Source: Gluconobacter japonicus
GTDB taxonomy: Bacteria > Pseudomonadota > Alphaproteobacteria > Acetobacterales > Acetobacteraceae
Assembly: GCF_002723975.1 (NCBI RefSeq)
Contig: NZ_BEWO01000016.1
Coordinates: 1 to 62,183 of the forward strand
DNA length: 62,183 nt
Direction of reading: 5' to 3'
Under the pieces are notes generated by a model that worked only from the letters and a program-made list of their open reading frames with translations, was not told where the DNA came from and did no database searches. A program made the translations under genes and the position numbers. This document shows positions 54,853 through 62,183 of the stretch, one piece after another. Within the stretch, counting starts at the first letter, position 1. Each line of letters opens with the position of its first letter.

Positions 54853-55737
54853 TCAGCGACTCATGAGAACAGTCAGCTTCATGTTCTCAAGAATATGACG
54901 CGTGACGCCGCCAAGGATCATCTGGCGCAGGCGTGAGTGGGAGTAAGCGCCCATACTGAGCATGTCAGCGCCAAAATTTTCAGCGCCTTTGAGCAGACCC
55001 GCACCGACGTCCTTGTTGATAGGGTCGCAAGCCTGTGTTGTAGCGGAAATGCCGTGCATCCGCAGATAACGAACCACATCGTCGCCCGTCGGACCGCGGC
55101 GCTGATATTCCTGACAGGTCAGAACCTGCACGGCTTCTGCTGTGTGCGCCCATGGCAGGATGCAACGCAGGGCGAGGGACGCCTCAGACGTACCATTCCA
55201 GGCAATGGCAATACGGCGGCCAACGGTCTTGGGAACGATCGGCGGCGCAATGACAAGCGGGCGACCACTATCAAAGAGAATGGCGTGCAGCGTCTCGGAT
55301 GCCCGAGGGTCTGTAGCGGAAATGAGATTCGGCACGAGCGTCATGTCCGCCAGGCGTGAACGCCATGTCAGCGCGTCATGCTCCGTCCCGTCCAGGACTT
55401 CGAGGCTGGCACTGACACCCTCCCCAAGGGTCATGCCGATTTTGGAGGCTTCGACGCGGCGGATGCCGTTCTGGTGCACGAAAGTATCGAAGCTGTGGCG
55501 AATCTTGATGGCGCGACGATGTGCTTCTGTAGCTGCCGCGTCGATCATTTCCGTGACCATGCCGGCAGAAATACCTTCGCCGGCCAGTGTCGCCACTTCG
55601 GTCGGATCTGATCCGACAACGACAGCAGAAAGATGCGCGTTGAAACGATGTGCAAAGTCCAGAGCGACCGACATGACGGAGTCAAGGTCGTCGGCCCCGG
55701 TGAGGGGGAGAAGGATATTCTTGATTTCGATAAGCAT
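54853..55737 (-). CDS. Universal stress protein with two Usp domains
   Basis: 294 residues from the ATG at 55737, with GGGGAG about nine bases upstream; a longer frame into pdxH lacks signals. Two Usp domains: residues about 1-145 (IKNILLPLTGADDLDS) and 155-294 (GRRIAIAWNGTSEASLAL). The nucleotide-binding G-x-x-x-x-x-x-G type loop is in the second domain (MGAYSHSRLRQMILGGVTRHIL). Tandem Usp proteins are induced by stress or low oxygen; the target is unknown. It lies 43 bases after pdxH on the same strand. Confidence 0.88.
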   Translation of the reverse strand: MLIEIKNILLPLTGADDLDSVMSVALDFAHRFNAHLSAVVVGSDPTEVATLAGEGISAGMVTEMIDAAATEAHRRAIKIRHSFDTFVHQNGIRRVEASKIGMTLGEGVSASLEVLDGTEHDALTWRSRLADMTLVPNLISATDPRASETLHAILFDSGRPLVIAPPIVPKTVGRRIAIAWNGTSEASLALRCILPWAHTAEAVQVLTCQEYQRRGPTGDDVVRYLRMHGISATTQACDPINKDVGAGLLKGAENFGADMLSMGAYSHSRLRQMILGGVTRHILENMKLTVLMSR

Positions 55738-55780
55738 AACGTAAGGCTCCCCACCTAATGGAAAAGGATGTTCTGTCTCT

Positions 55781-56383
55781 TTACGGATAAAGACGCGTGA
55801 CGTTCCATCCGGATCCATCACGAGTCCATAATGCACGGTCATGGAGGCGGAAAGGGCGGTCCTGCCAGAACTCGATGGCGTCTGGACTGACGCGGAAACC
55901 TGTCCAGTTGCTCGGGCGCGGAATCGGGCCATCGCCATATTTTTCTTCCGCTGCCTTCAGACGCTCTTCAAACGTACTGCGGTCATCCAAGGAGCGGGAC
56001 TGGTCAGAGGCAATGGCCCCAAGGCGGGACATGGGCGAGCGGCTGGCGAAATACGCATCTGCCTCTTCTTCACTGACCTGCGTAACCGGGCCTTCGATCC
56101 GGATCTGCCGACGCAGGGATTTCCAGTGGAACAGCAGGGCGACATGAGGATTTGCCAGCAGATCGCCACCCTTGCGGCTCTCCACATTCGTGTAAAAAAC
56201 AAATCCGCGTTCATCCGCCCCCTTGAGAAGCAGCATCCGGACGGATGGTCGGCCGTCGGGCGTTGACGTCGCAACAGCCATGGCATTGGGGTCATTGGGC
56301 TCGGACGCTTCCGCGTCTGACATCCATGTTGCGAACAGTGCGAACGGATCGGCAGTCAGATCGATAAGGGGCTGAGAGGGCAT
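55781..56383 (-). CDS. pdxH: Pyridoxamine 5'-phosphate oxidase
   Basis: 200 residues from the ATG at 56383, with AGGAG six bases upstream; the longer frame to 56473 is not needed. FMN enzyme that makes pyridoxal 5'-phosphate. Signature stretches: MAVATSTPDGRPSVRMLLLK, GFVFYTNVESRKG, ALLFHWKSLRRQIRIEG, and the C-terminal EFWQDRPFRLHDRALW. The family signature E-F-W-x-x-x-x-x-R-x-H-D-R is intact. PLP feeds lysA and others. Confidence 0.95.
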   Translation of the reverse strand: MPSQPLIDLTADPFALFATWMSDAEASEPNDPNAMAVATSTPDGRPSVRMLLLKGADERGFVFYTNVESRKGGDLLANPHVALLFHWKSLRRQIRIEGPVTQVSEEEADAYFASRSPMSRLGAIASDQSRSLDDRSTFEERLKAAEEKYGDGPIPRPSNWTGFRVSPDAIEFWQDRPFRLHDRALWTRDGSGWNVTRLYP

Positions 56384-56675
56384 GGAAGTCTCCTGAAGCA
56401 GCGGGGACGGCCCCGAAAGGGCAGGACGAAGACCATAGCGGTTCCGTCCGGCCCCCGGAACAGACCCGGTCAATCGACGGTCCCGAATTGTAGGGTCGCT
56501 TACATTATATAGAGGACAAAAGAAGAGATGCCTTGACCTGTCTCATGGGCCGGAAATCCACACTGCGGCTGAAAACTGCCGTCGAAGAGGCATTGAGTGT
56601 CGTGTTACTCTTGTTTGCTGGCATCTCTTGTGCGACCACGGCGCTAATACGCCAATGCGATTCAGGAAACCTCCA
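56384..56675. other. Divergent region between pdxH and fabI with a 10-bp inverted repeat
   Basis: 292 bases without a gene. AAGAGATGCC (56523-56532) and GGCATCTCTT (56620-56629) form a perfect inverted repeat 87 bases apart, in front of fabI. An AT-rich stretch (TTACATTATATAGAGG) near 56500 could hold a -10 element. No known operator is recognised. Confidence 0.4.
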
Positions 56676-57527
56676 ATGTCTGAAACAGAAGACAACATCC
56701 CGGCTCCCGTGACCGGCACCCTCATGAAGGGTAAGCGCGGTGTCATTATGGGCGTTGCGAACAAGCACTCCATCGCCTGGGCGATTGCCAGCGCCTGTGC
56801 TGCCCAGGGTGCCGAACTGGCTTTTACCTACCAGGGTGAGGCTCTTGGCAAGCGCGTTCGTCCGCTGGCAGAGAGCGTTGGCTCTGATCTGGTTCTGCCC
56901 TGTGACGTCAGCGATGACGCCGCAATCGATGCCACCTTCGACGAGATCGAAAAGAAGTGGGGTAAGATCGACTTCGTGCTTCACGCCATCGCATTTGCTG
57001 ACAAGCAGTACCTCCGTGGCCGTTACATCGATACGCCGCGTGATGCCTTCCTGCAGGCCATGGATATCTCCTGCTATTCTTTCGTGTCCGTCGCCCGTCG
57101 TGCGTCTGCCATGATGAATGCCGGCGGCTCGTTCCTGAGCATGACCTATCTCGGTGCCGAGCGCGTCATGCCGCATTACAACGTCATGGGTGTTGCCAAG
57201 GCCGCTCTTGAAGCCTCCGTGCGTTACATGGCGGCTGACCTTGGTCGTGACGATATCCGTGTGAACGGTATCTCCGCAGGCCCGATCATGACGCTGGCGG
57301 CCAATGGTATCAGTGACTTCCGCTATATCCTGCGCTGGAACCAGCTCAACGCCCCGATGGAGCGTAACGTGACCCTGAAGGATGTTGGCGGTTCGGGCAT
57401 GTACCTGCTCTCCGATCTTTCCAGCGGCGTGACGGGCGAAATCCATCATGTGGATTGCGGCTATCACACGGTTGGCATGAAGAACCCGGCCGCTCCGGAT
57501 ATCGCAGCTGTCAGTTCCGGGGACTGA
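56676..57527 (+). CDS. fabI: Enoyl-[acyl-carrier-protein] reductase (NADH)
   Basis: 283 residues from the ATG at 56676, with AGGA eight bases upstream. The last step of each fatty acid elongation cycle. The catalytic Tyr-Tyr-Lys set is visible: Tyr158 in [12 protein letters not shown], Tyr168 and Lys175 in [13 protein letters not shown], with the NAD-binding [13 protein letters not shown] near the N-terminus. It is the triclosan target family. aroC follows with one base between the stop and the start. Confidence 0.96.
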   Translation: MSETEDNIPAPVTGTLMKGKRGVIMGVANKHSIAWAIASACAAQGAELAFTYQGEALGKRVRPLAESVGSDLVLPCDVSDDAAIDATFDEIEKKWGKIDFVLHAIAFADKQYLRGRYIDTPRDAFLQAMDISCYSFVSVARRASAMMNAGGSFLSMTYLGAERVMPHYNVMGVAKAALEASVRYMAADLGRDDIRVNGISAGPIMTLAANGISDFRYILRWNQLNAPMERNVTLKDVGGSGMYLLSDLSSGVTGEIHHVDCGYHTVGMKNPAAPDIAAVSSGD

Positions 57528-57528
57528 C

Positions 57529-58611
57529 ATGTCAGACAACAGCTTTGGGCAACTTTTTCGCGTTACCACCTGGGGTGAGAGCCACGGGCCAGCCATTGGC
57601 TGTGTCGTGGATGGCTGCCCGCCCCGCCTGAAGCTGTCCGAAGCGGACATCCAGCCCTGGCTTGACCGTCGTCGGCCGGGGCAGTCCCGCTTTACCACCC
57701 AGCGGCGGGAGCCGGATCAGGTCCGGATCCTGTCGGGGGTCTTTGAAGGCCAGACGACTGGCACGCCTATCTCGCTCATGATCGAGAACACCGATCAGCG
57801 GTCGAAAGATTATGGTGAGATTGCCCAGAGTTATCGTCCGGGCCATGCTGATATTGCTTACGATCTGAAATATGGCATCCGCGATTACCGTGGTGGTGGT
57901 CGCTCGTCCGCTCGTGAAACGGCCATGCGTGTTGCGGCCGGTGCCGTGGCCCGTGTGTTGCTGAAAACTCTGGTCGGGGAGGGCGTGAAGATTCGCGCGG
58001 CTCTGACAGGGATCGGCGGTCAGACGATTGATCCGACCCGGTGGGACTGGGACGAAGTGGAGCGCAATCCCCTCTGGTGCCCGGACGCTGCAAGCGTAGG
58101 TCCTTGGGAAGAGCTGCTCGACTCCATTCGCAAGGATGGCTCCTCCATCGGGGCGACTGTTGAGGTTGTTGCTGAAGGCCTCCCGCCGGGTCTCGGTGCG
58201 CCAGTCTACGGCAAACTGGATGCAGACCTTGCCAGTGCTCTGATGGGCATCAACGGTGTGAAAGGCGTTGAGATCGGTGATGGTTTTGCCGTCGCCGCTC
58301 TTCGTGGTGAGCAGAACGCAGACCCGATCGCGCCGGGGCCGCAGTTCACGTCAAACCATGCAGGCGGCATCCTTGGAGGCATCTCCACAGGGCAACCGAT
58401 CGTGGCCCGTTTTGCCATCAAGCCAACCAGTTCGATCCTGACGCCCGTGCCTAGCATTAATAGTGCAGGGGATTCGGTGGAAGTTCGCACCAAGGGACGA
58501 CACGATCCGTGTATCGGTATCCGTGCCGTGCCTGTGGCGGAAGCCATGATGGCCTGTGTTCTGGCTGACCATCTGCTGCGCAATCATGCGCAGTGCGGCT
58601 GGGATAACTGA
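57529..58611 (+). CDS. aroC: Chorismate synthase
   Basis: 360 residues. It makes chorismate from EPSP using reduced FMN. All three signatures are present: [14 protein letters not shown] near the start, [15 protein letters not shown], and the C-terminal [21 protein letters not shown] split pattern, plus [19 protein letters not shown]. It is immediately behind fabI, so probably co-transcribed. Confidence 0.97.
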   Translation: MSDNSFGQLFRVTTWGESHGPAIGCVVDGCPPRLKLSEADIQPWLDRRRPGQSRFTTQRREPDQVRILSGVFEGQTTGTPISLMIENTDQRSKDYGEIAQSYRPGHADIAYDLKYGIRDYRGGGRSSARETAMRVAAGAVARVLLKTLVGEGVKIRAALTGIGGQTIDPTRWDWDEVERNPLWCPDAASVGPWEELLDSIRKDGSSIGATVEVVAEGLPPGLGAPVYGKLDADLASALMGINGVKGVEIGDGFAVAALRGEQNADPIAPGPQFTSNHAGGILGGISTGQPIVARFAIKPTSSILTPVPSINSAGDSVEVRTKGRHDPCIGIRAVPVAEAMMACVLADHLLRNHAQCGWDN

Positions 58612-58629
58612 TCCCAGCCTCTCCGTTTT
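58597..58629 (+). terminator. Probable terminator at the aroC end
   Basis: Stem GGCTGGGAT (58597-58605) and ATCCCAGCC (58611-58619) with a five-base loop that contains the aroC stop; a short TTTT follows after six bases. It sits between two facing genes. The T-run is short and distant, so confidence is moderate. Confidence 0.5.
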
Positions 58630-59059
58630 AGCTGGCGAGCTTGGCGTCCAGGGTGATCTCTGTATTGAGAACCTTGGACATCGGGCAGCCGATCTTTGCC
58701 TTGTTAGCAGCATCGAGGAAGTCAGACTCCGTCGCGTTTGGAACCACGCCGCGCAGGGTCAGATGGGCCTTCGTAACGGCAAAGCCGTCACCAACCTTAT
58801 CCAGGGAAATTGTCGACTCCGTATCGAGAGAGTCGGCCGTAAAGCCCGCCTCACCGAGAATCAAAGATAGCGCCATTGTGAAGCAGCTCGCATGGGCCGC
58901 GCCGAGCAGTTCTTCCGGGTTGGTGCCGGGCTTGTCTTCGAATCGCGTGTTGAAACCATAAGGCTGATCCTGAAGGGCGCCACTCTGCGTTGAGATGGTG
59001 CCTTTGCCTTCCTTGATCGTTCCGCTCCAGTGAGCCGAAGCTTTCTTGTTGATGGTCAT
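58628..59059 (-). CDS. osmC: OsmC-family peroxiredoxin
   Basis: 143 residues from the ATG at 59059, with GGAGAG eight bases upstream. The two redox cysteines are visible: Cys59 in GAAHASCFTMALSL and Cys125 in AKIGCPMSKVL. It reduces organic hydroperoxides in the cytosol, using lipoyl or thiol donors. The pattern is closer to OsmC than to Ohr (EKPGTNPEELLGAAHA). It is divergent from nrdA. Confidence 0.92.
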   Translation of the reverse strand: MTINKKASAHWSGTIKEGKGTISTQSGALQDQPYGFNTRFEDKPGTNPEELLGAAHASCFTMALSLILGEAGFTADSLDTESTISLDKVGDGFAVTKAHLTLRGVVPNATESDFLDAANKAKIGCPMSKVLNTEITLDAKLAS

Positions 59060-59209
59060 GAGACGCTCTCCGCGTGTTGGGGTCGGGTTCTTCAACGTAA
59101 AGAGGCAGTCTTAGGTTGCGGTTAAAATCCTCTGCCCCTGTGGTTGTGATGTCACGGTAGGAAAGCTGCTTGGGGATGAATGGGAACTCGTGGCAGTTTT
59201 CTGCGATTG

Positions 59210-59256
59210 CCCCAATATATAGGGGTGTGGATCATTTTTGCCCCTAGATATGGATG
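59210..59256 (+). promoter_or_regulatory. Two NrdR-box-like palindromes upstream of nrdA
   Basis: CCCCAATATATAGGGG (59210-59225) and CCCCTAGATATGGATG (59241-59256) are 15 bases apart, i.e. 31 bases from start to start or three helical turns. NrdR boxes come as 16-bp palindromes of the form ACACWATATATWGTGT at this spacing upstream of ribonucleotide reductase genes. The first box fits well in its centre, the second less. Repression of nrdA by NrdR-ATP/dATP is likely. Confidence 0.75.
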
Positions 59257-59284
59257 GCTCCAAATTCACAGGTCTTTCCATTTT

Positions 59285-59305
59285 GCAAGCGAAGAGTTCG
59301 CTTGC
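59285..59305 (+). other. Perfect 9-bp hairpin in the nrdA leader
   Basis: GCAAGCGAA and TTCGCTTGC with a three-base loop, between the NrdR boxes and the proposed start. No T-run follows. It may stabilise the leader or affect translation; no function is known. Confidence 0.45.
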
Positions 59306-59375
59306 AGTGAGCCCGGCGAGTGTGGAATTGGAGGGTCATCAAATCGAAAAAAACAGACCGCCGGAGCAGAGCGCA

Positions 59376-61352
59376 ATGACACTTCATGACGTGACGATGG
59401 ACACGCCACACACGGCCGACCGACCGCATGACGTGCTACCGCCTGTTGACCATCCTGTTGGTGAGCCTGCTGTTGGGGAAGGGGACGAAACGCCGGATAT
59501 GTTCGACGATGTCGTCCAGCTTCCCGGTCATCATGCCGTGCGGGTGGATCGTTCACGTGACGCCCTGTTGACGGATTTTGGCAAGGCGACGCTGGACAAT
59601 CGCTATCTGCTGCCCGGTGAGCATTATCAGGATCTGTTTGCGCGCGTTGCGTCCTATTACGGTGCCGATCAGGGTCATGCCCAGCGGATCTATGACTATA
59701 TTTCCCGTCACTGGTTCATGCCGGCCACGCCGATCCTGTCCAATGGTGGCACATCACGCGGTCTGCCGATTTCCTGCTTCCTGAACGAGGCGGAAGACAG
59801 TCTTGAAGGGATTGTCGGTCTTTGGAACGAGAACGTCTGGCTCGCCTCCAAAGGCGGTGGCATTGGGTCCTATTGGGGCAATCTGCGTTCGATTGGTGAG
59901 AACATCGGCCGTAACGGCAAGACGTCAGGTGTCATTCCGTTTATCCGCGTAATGGACAGCCTGACACTGGCCATCTCACAGGGCTCCTTGCGTCGTGGGT
60001 CTGCGGCTGTGTATCTGCCGGTCTGGCATCCTGAAATCGAAGAGTTCACGGAAATGCGCCGCCCGACGGGCGGTGACCCGAACCGTAAGGCCCTGAACCT
60101 GCATCATGGCGTGCTGGTTACGGACGCCTTCATGCGGGCCGTCGAGGCTGACGAGGAATGGGCTCTGCTCTCCCCGAAGGATCACAGCATTATCCGCAAG
60201 GTCTCGGCCCGCGCGCTCTGGATCCGTATCCTGACGGCCCGGATGGAGCAGGGCGAGCCGTACGTCATTTATTCGGACCATGTGAACCGCGCCCGTCCGG
60301 AGCATCACAAGCTGGCCGGTCTTGAGGTCAAGACCTCCAATCTCTGCGCAGAAATCACGCTGCCGACCGGCATTGACCATCACGGCAAGAACCGCACGGC
60401 TGTCTGCTGCCTGTCTTCCCTGAACCTGGAAACCTGGGACGAGTGGAAAGACGATCAGCAGTTCATCGAGGACGTTATGCTGTTCCTCGACAACGTTCTG
60501 CAGGACTTCATTGACCGCGCGCCGGACGATATGGCGCGCGCCAAGTATGCCGCTGCCCGTGAGCGGTCTGTTGGTCTCGGTGTGATGGGCTTCCATTCTT
60601 TCCTTCAGGCTCGGATGATCCCGTTCGAGAGCGTGATGGCGAAGGTCTGGAACAAGAAGATCTTCCAGCATATCCGCGCCCAGGCCGATGCGGCGTCAAA
60701 GAAGCTGGCGGAACTGCGTGGTCCGTGCCCGGATGCCGAGGAATATGGCTTTATGGAGCGTTTCTCGCACAAGCTGGCGATTGCTCCGACGGCCTCCATT
60801 TCCATTATTACGGGCAATGCAAGCCCGGGCATTGAGCCGATCAGCGCCAACGTCTTCCTTCAGAAGACCCTGTCCGGCTCGTTCTCGGTCCGTAACCGTC
60901 ATCTGACCACGATCCTTGAAGAGCGTGGCCAGAACACGGACAAGGTCTGGTCTGACATCACTCTGAGCAAAGGCTCAGTCCAGCATCTGGACTTCCTGAC
61001 ACAAGATGAGAAGGACGTCTTCAAGACGGCGTTTGAGCTGGATCAGCGCTGGGTTGTCGAACATGCCGCAGACCGTGCGCCGTTCATCTGTCAGGCACAA
61101 TCGGTCAACCTCTTCCTGCCTGCGGATGTGCATAAGCGCGATCTGCACCAGATCCACTTCCAGGCCTGGAAGAAGGGTCTAAAGTCTCTGTATTACTGCC
61201 GCTCCCTGTCGGTGCAGCGCGCTGATGCGGTCTCCACGCTGGCCGTGAAGAGCGATATTCTGGAAGACGAGAAGTACGAAGCCACGGCGCAGGCTGCTCC
61301 ACGCGGCAAGATGAGCAGTGGTGATTACGAAGAGTGCCTGGCCTGCCAGTAA
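59376..61352 (+). CDS. nrdA: Ribonucleoside-diphosphate reductase, alpha subunit (class I)
   Basis: 658 residues from the ATG at 59376, with GGAG nine bases upstream. Earlier in-frame starts (59238, 59250) fall in or beside the second NrdR box, so I reject them. It reduces ribonucleotides to deoxyribonucleotides with a small subunit that makes the radical. Seen: SNLCAEITLPT (active-site Cys, Glu), PATPILSNGGT, LAIAPTASISIITGNASPGIEP, SLYYCRS, and the C-terminal redox pair ECLAC. The N-terminal part before the core is only about 60 residues, so the usual ATP-cone seems absent. No nrdB follows; a terminator does. Confidence 0.93.
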   Translation: MTLHDVTMDTPHTADRPHDVLPPVDHPVGEPAVGEGDETPDMFDDVVQLPGHHAVRVDRSRDALLTDFGKATLDNRYLLPGEHYQDLFARVASYYGADQGHAQRIYDYISRHWFMPATPILSNGGTSRGLPISCFLNEAEDSLEGIVGLWNENVWLASKGGGIGSYWGNLRSIGENIGRNGKTSGVIPFIRVMDSLTLAISQGSLRRGSAAVYLPVWHPEIEEFTEMRRPTGGDPNRKALNLHHGVLVTDAFMRAVEADEEWALLSPKDHSIIRKVSARALWIRILTARMEQGEPYVIYSDHVNRARPEHHKLAGLEVKTSNLCAEITLPTGIDHHGKNRTAVCCLSSLNLETWDEWKDDQQFIEDVMLFLDNVLQDFIDRAPDDMARAKYAAARERSVGLGVMGFHSFLQARMIPFESVMAKVWNKKIFQHIRAQADAASKKLAELRGPCPDAEEYGFMERFSHKLAIAPTASISIITGNASPGIEPISANVFLQKTLSGSFSVRNRHLTTILEERGQNTDKVWSDITLSKGSVQHLDFLTQDEKDVFKTAFELDQRWVVEHAADRAPFICQAQSVNLFLPADVHKRDLHQIHFQAWKKGLKSLYYCRSLSVQRADAVSTLAVKSDILEDEKYEATAQAAPRGKMSSGDYEECLACQ

Positions 61353-61373
61353 GATCATTCGACAGGATCTGCT

Positions 61374-61413
61374 TAAAAATCCCAGTCCTCGTTCGAGGGC
61401 TGGGATTTTTTTT
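61374..61413 (+). terminator. Rho-independent terminator after nrdA
   Basis: A stem of 16 pairs (61376-61391 with 61394-61409, one G-T mismatch: AATCCCAGTCCTCG and CGAGGGCTGGGATT) with a two-base loop, ending in a long T-run on the right and AAAA on the left. It can also end the facing membrane protein gene. Confidence 0.93.
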
Positions 61414-61425
61414 GTGCAGGGCGTT

Positions 61426-62183
61426 TCAGGTCCGGTGAGTGCGGCGGCGGAAACCCATGATCAGCAGGATCACCCCCAACGCTGTGGCGATCCAGGCCAA
61501 GGTTGCTCCGGGAGGGGCAAAATGGAAGTGGATCTGGCTGTTACCAGCAGGGAGAGGGATACGCTCAAACAACCCATCCCATGTTCCTGGAATGATGGAA
61601 GTCCCGTTTATGTCTGCTTCCCAGCCTGGCAGCATGATTTCCCGACGGATCAGATGGGTTGGCTTCTTACATTGTGCAGAGAGGGTCTCCCGGTCCAGTG
61701 GGATTAGAGTGCAAGGAGCCTCGGTCTCGAAATAGGGCGCCGGATTCTTTAGTCGGATCAGGTCTCCGGCGGCTGTCTGTAAAACGGGTGTCATGGTTTC
61801 GCGCACTGCTTCTGTTTCGAAACGGATGCGTGGCCAGGCGATCTGATCTTTCACAGTGGACCAGATCATCACGTATGAGGTTGCGTTCTTGAGGCTTAAT
61901 GTCAGGGTTCGGGCATCGGGCGGGATCACTCTGTCCAGTGCAATCGCAGTCAGGCCGTTATCCTTTGCCTGTTTCAAGGCCGTTTGGCCCGTAGCGCATT
62001 CCTTATCGGAACAGAGGGACAGGATGAGAAAACCATCTGAATGACCGCTGTAAGTGCCCAACTGGAGGAGGGCCAGTTTGCTGGAAGGTTTGTCCCAGGA
62101 GGAAATGTCAATTCTGACGTCTGGGGACGCTGGAGACAGAGGAAAGCCGCCGGACTGACGGTCTTTCAAAGGATAGGGCGTAT
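61426..62183 (-). CDS. C-terminal part of a membrane protein, cut by window edge
   Basis: At least 252 residues; the reading frame stays open to the last base, so the 5' end lies outside. The visible part is mostly periplasmic, with an end like that of large envelope proteins: LPGWEADINGTSIIPGTWDG, FERIPLPAGNSQIHFHFAPPG, then a final helix ATLAWIATALGVILLIMGF and RRRTHRT. That C-terminal layout (a PGWxA-type patch, a Pro-Ala-Gly turn, and a last helix) occurs in YfhO-like and other GT-C-type polyprenyl-sugar transferases. I do not assign a function. Confidence 0.7.
   Translation of the reverse strand, partial: TPYPLKDRQSGGFPLSPASPDVRIDISSWDKPSSKLALLQLGTYSGHSDGFLILSLCSDKECATGQTALKQAKDNGLTAIALDRVIPPDARTLTLSLKNATSYVMIWSTVKDQIAWPRIRFETEAVRETMTPVLQTAAGDLIRLKNPAPYFETEAPCTLIPLDRETLSAQCKKPTHLIRREIMLPGWEADINGTSIIPGTWDGLFERIPLPAGNSQIHFHFAPPGATLAWIATALGVILLIMGFRRRTHRT

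Noticed and set aside
56505-57698. A 397-codon open frame on the minus strand
   Set aside because: It is antisense to fabI and the start of aroC, both of which have full family motifs; it is a shadow.

Overview
The window looks like a piece of an acetic acid bacterium chromosome (Acetobacteraceae, most likely Gluconobacter). This is inferred from high-GC coding DNA, protein sequences of alphaproteobacterial type, the yfgM-bamB-der and ppk-ppx pairs, a GalP-type sugar symporter and a type I-E-like CRISPR array. Nothing here fixes the species. Most of the window is housekeeping DNA with tight operons in which many genes overlap by 1 to 8 bases.

Layout. 1-1.6 kb: an IS5-family transposase cut by the window edge and a decayed second transposase fragment. 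1.6-4.0 kb: an AT-rich pair for a family 2 glycosyltransferase and a DUF2142 membrane protein, likely a transferred surface-glycan module. 4.2-13.2 kb: purM-purN, then an Hda-like DnaA regulator, ppk-ppx-cdh, an efflux transporter and a periplasmic acid phosphatase. 13.3-17.3 kb: lysA with a DUF4175 (TIGR02302) membrane protein. 17.3-23.5 kb: cdd with a secreted trypsin-like protease, a receiver-only response regulator, two identical tRNA-Arg(ACG) genes, guaA, a CHRD protein, an HNH nuclease and gluQ. 23.5-24.15 kb: a nine-repeat CRISPR array with a leader that carries a perfect IHF consensus, but no cas genes in the window. 24.15-27.4 kb: argH with a tiny LptM-like lipoprotein gene, and divergently a row of three exported TlpA-like thioredoxin genes, the first of them dead.

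27.4-35.4 kb: a run of overlapping genes for N-formylglutamate amidohydrolase-like protein, aroE, coaE, dnaQ, two glycosyltransferases and asnB, then pyrC. 35.5-46.6 kb: small exported proteins, yfgM-bamB-der (outer-membrane assembly and ribosome GTPase), two transporters, a methyltransferase, ubiA, rsmE and gshA. 46.6-56.4 kb: lolA, rsmI, an LpoA-like lipoprotein, the lipid A/Kdo block (lpxL, lpxK and a DUF374-WaaA fusion), a universal stress protein and pdxH. 56.7-62.2 kb: fabI-aroC, an OsmC protein, a nrdA gene behind two NrdR-box-like palindromes, and the C-terminal part of a membrane protein that runs off the right edge.

Many genes serve the cell envelope: lipid A and Kdo (lpxL/lpxK/waaA), lipoprotein carriage (lolA), outer-membrane protein assembly (bamB, yfgM), LPS-translocon maturation (lptM-like), peptidoglycan synthase activation (LpoA-like) and diaminopimelate (lysA). 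I found no complete undescribed system. The strongest leads are the cas-less CRISPR array with an intact leader, sitting where an argH-lptM-lysA-DUF4175 row appears split; the decaying TlpA cluster; the DUF374-WaaA fusion; and a 12-bp inverted repeat that would hide the ribosome binding site of an unknown secreted protein.
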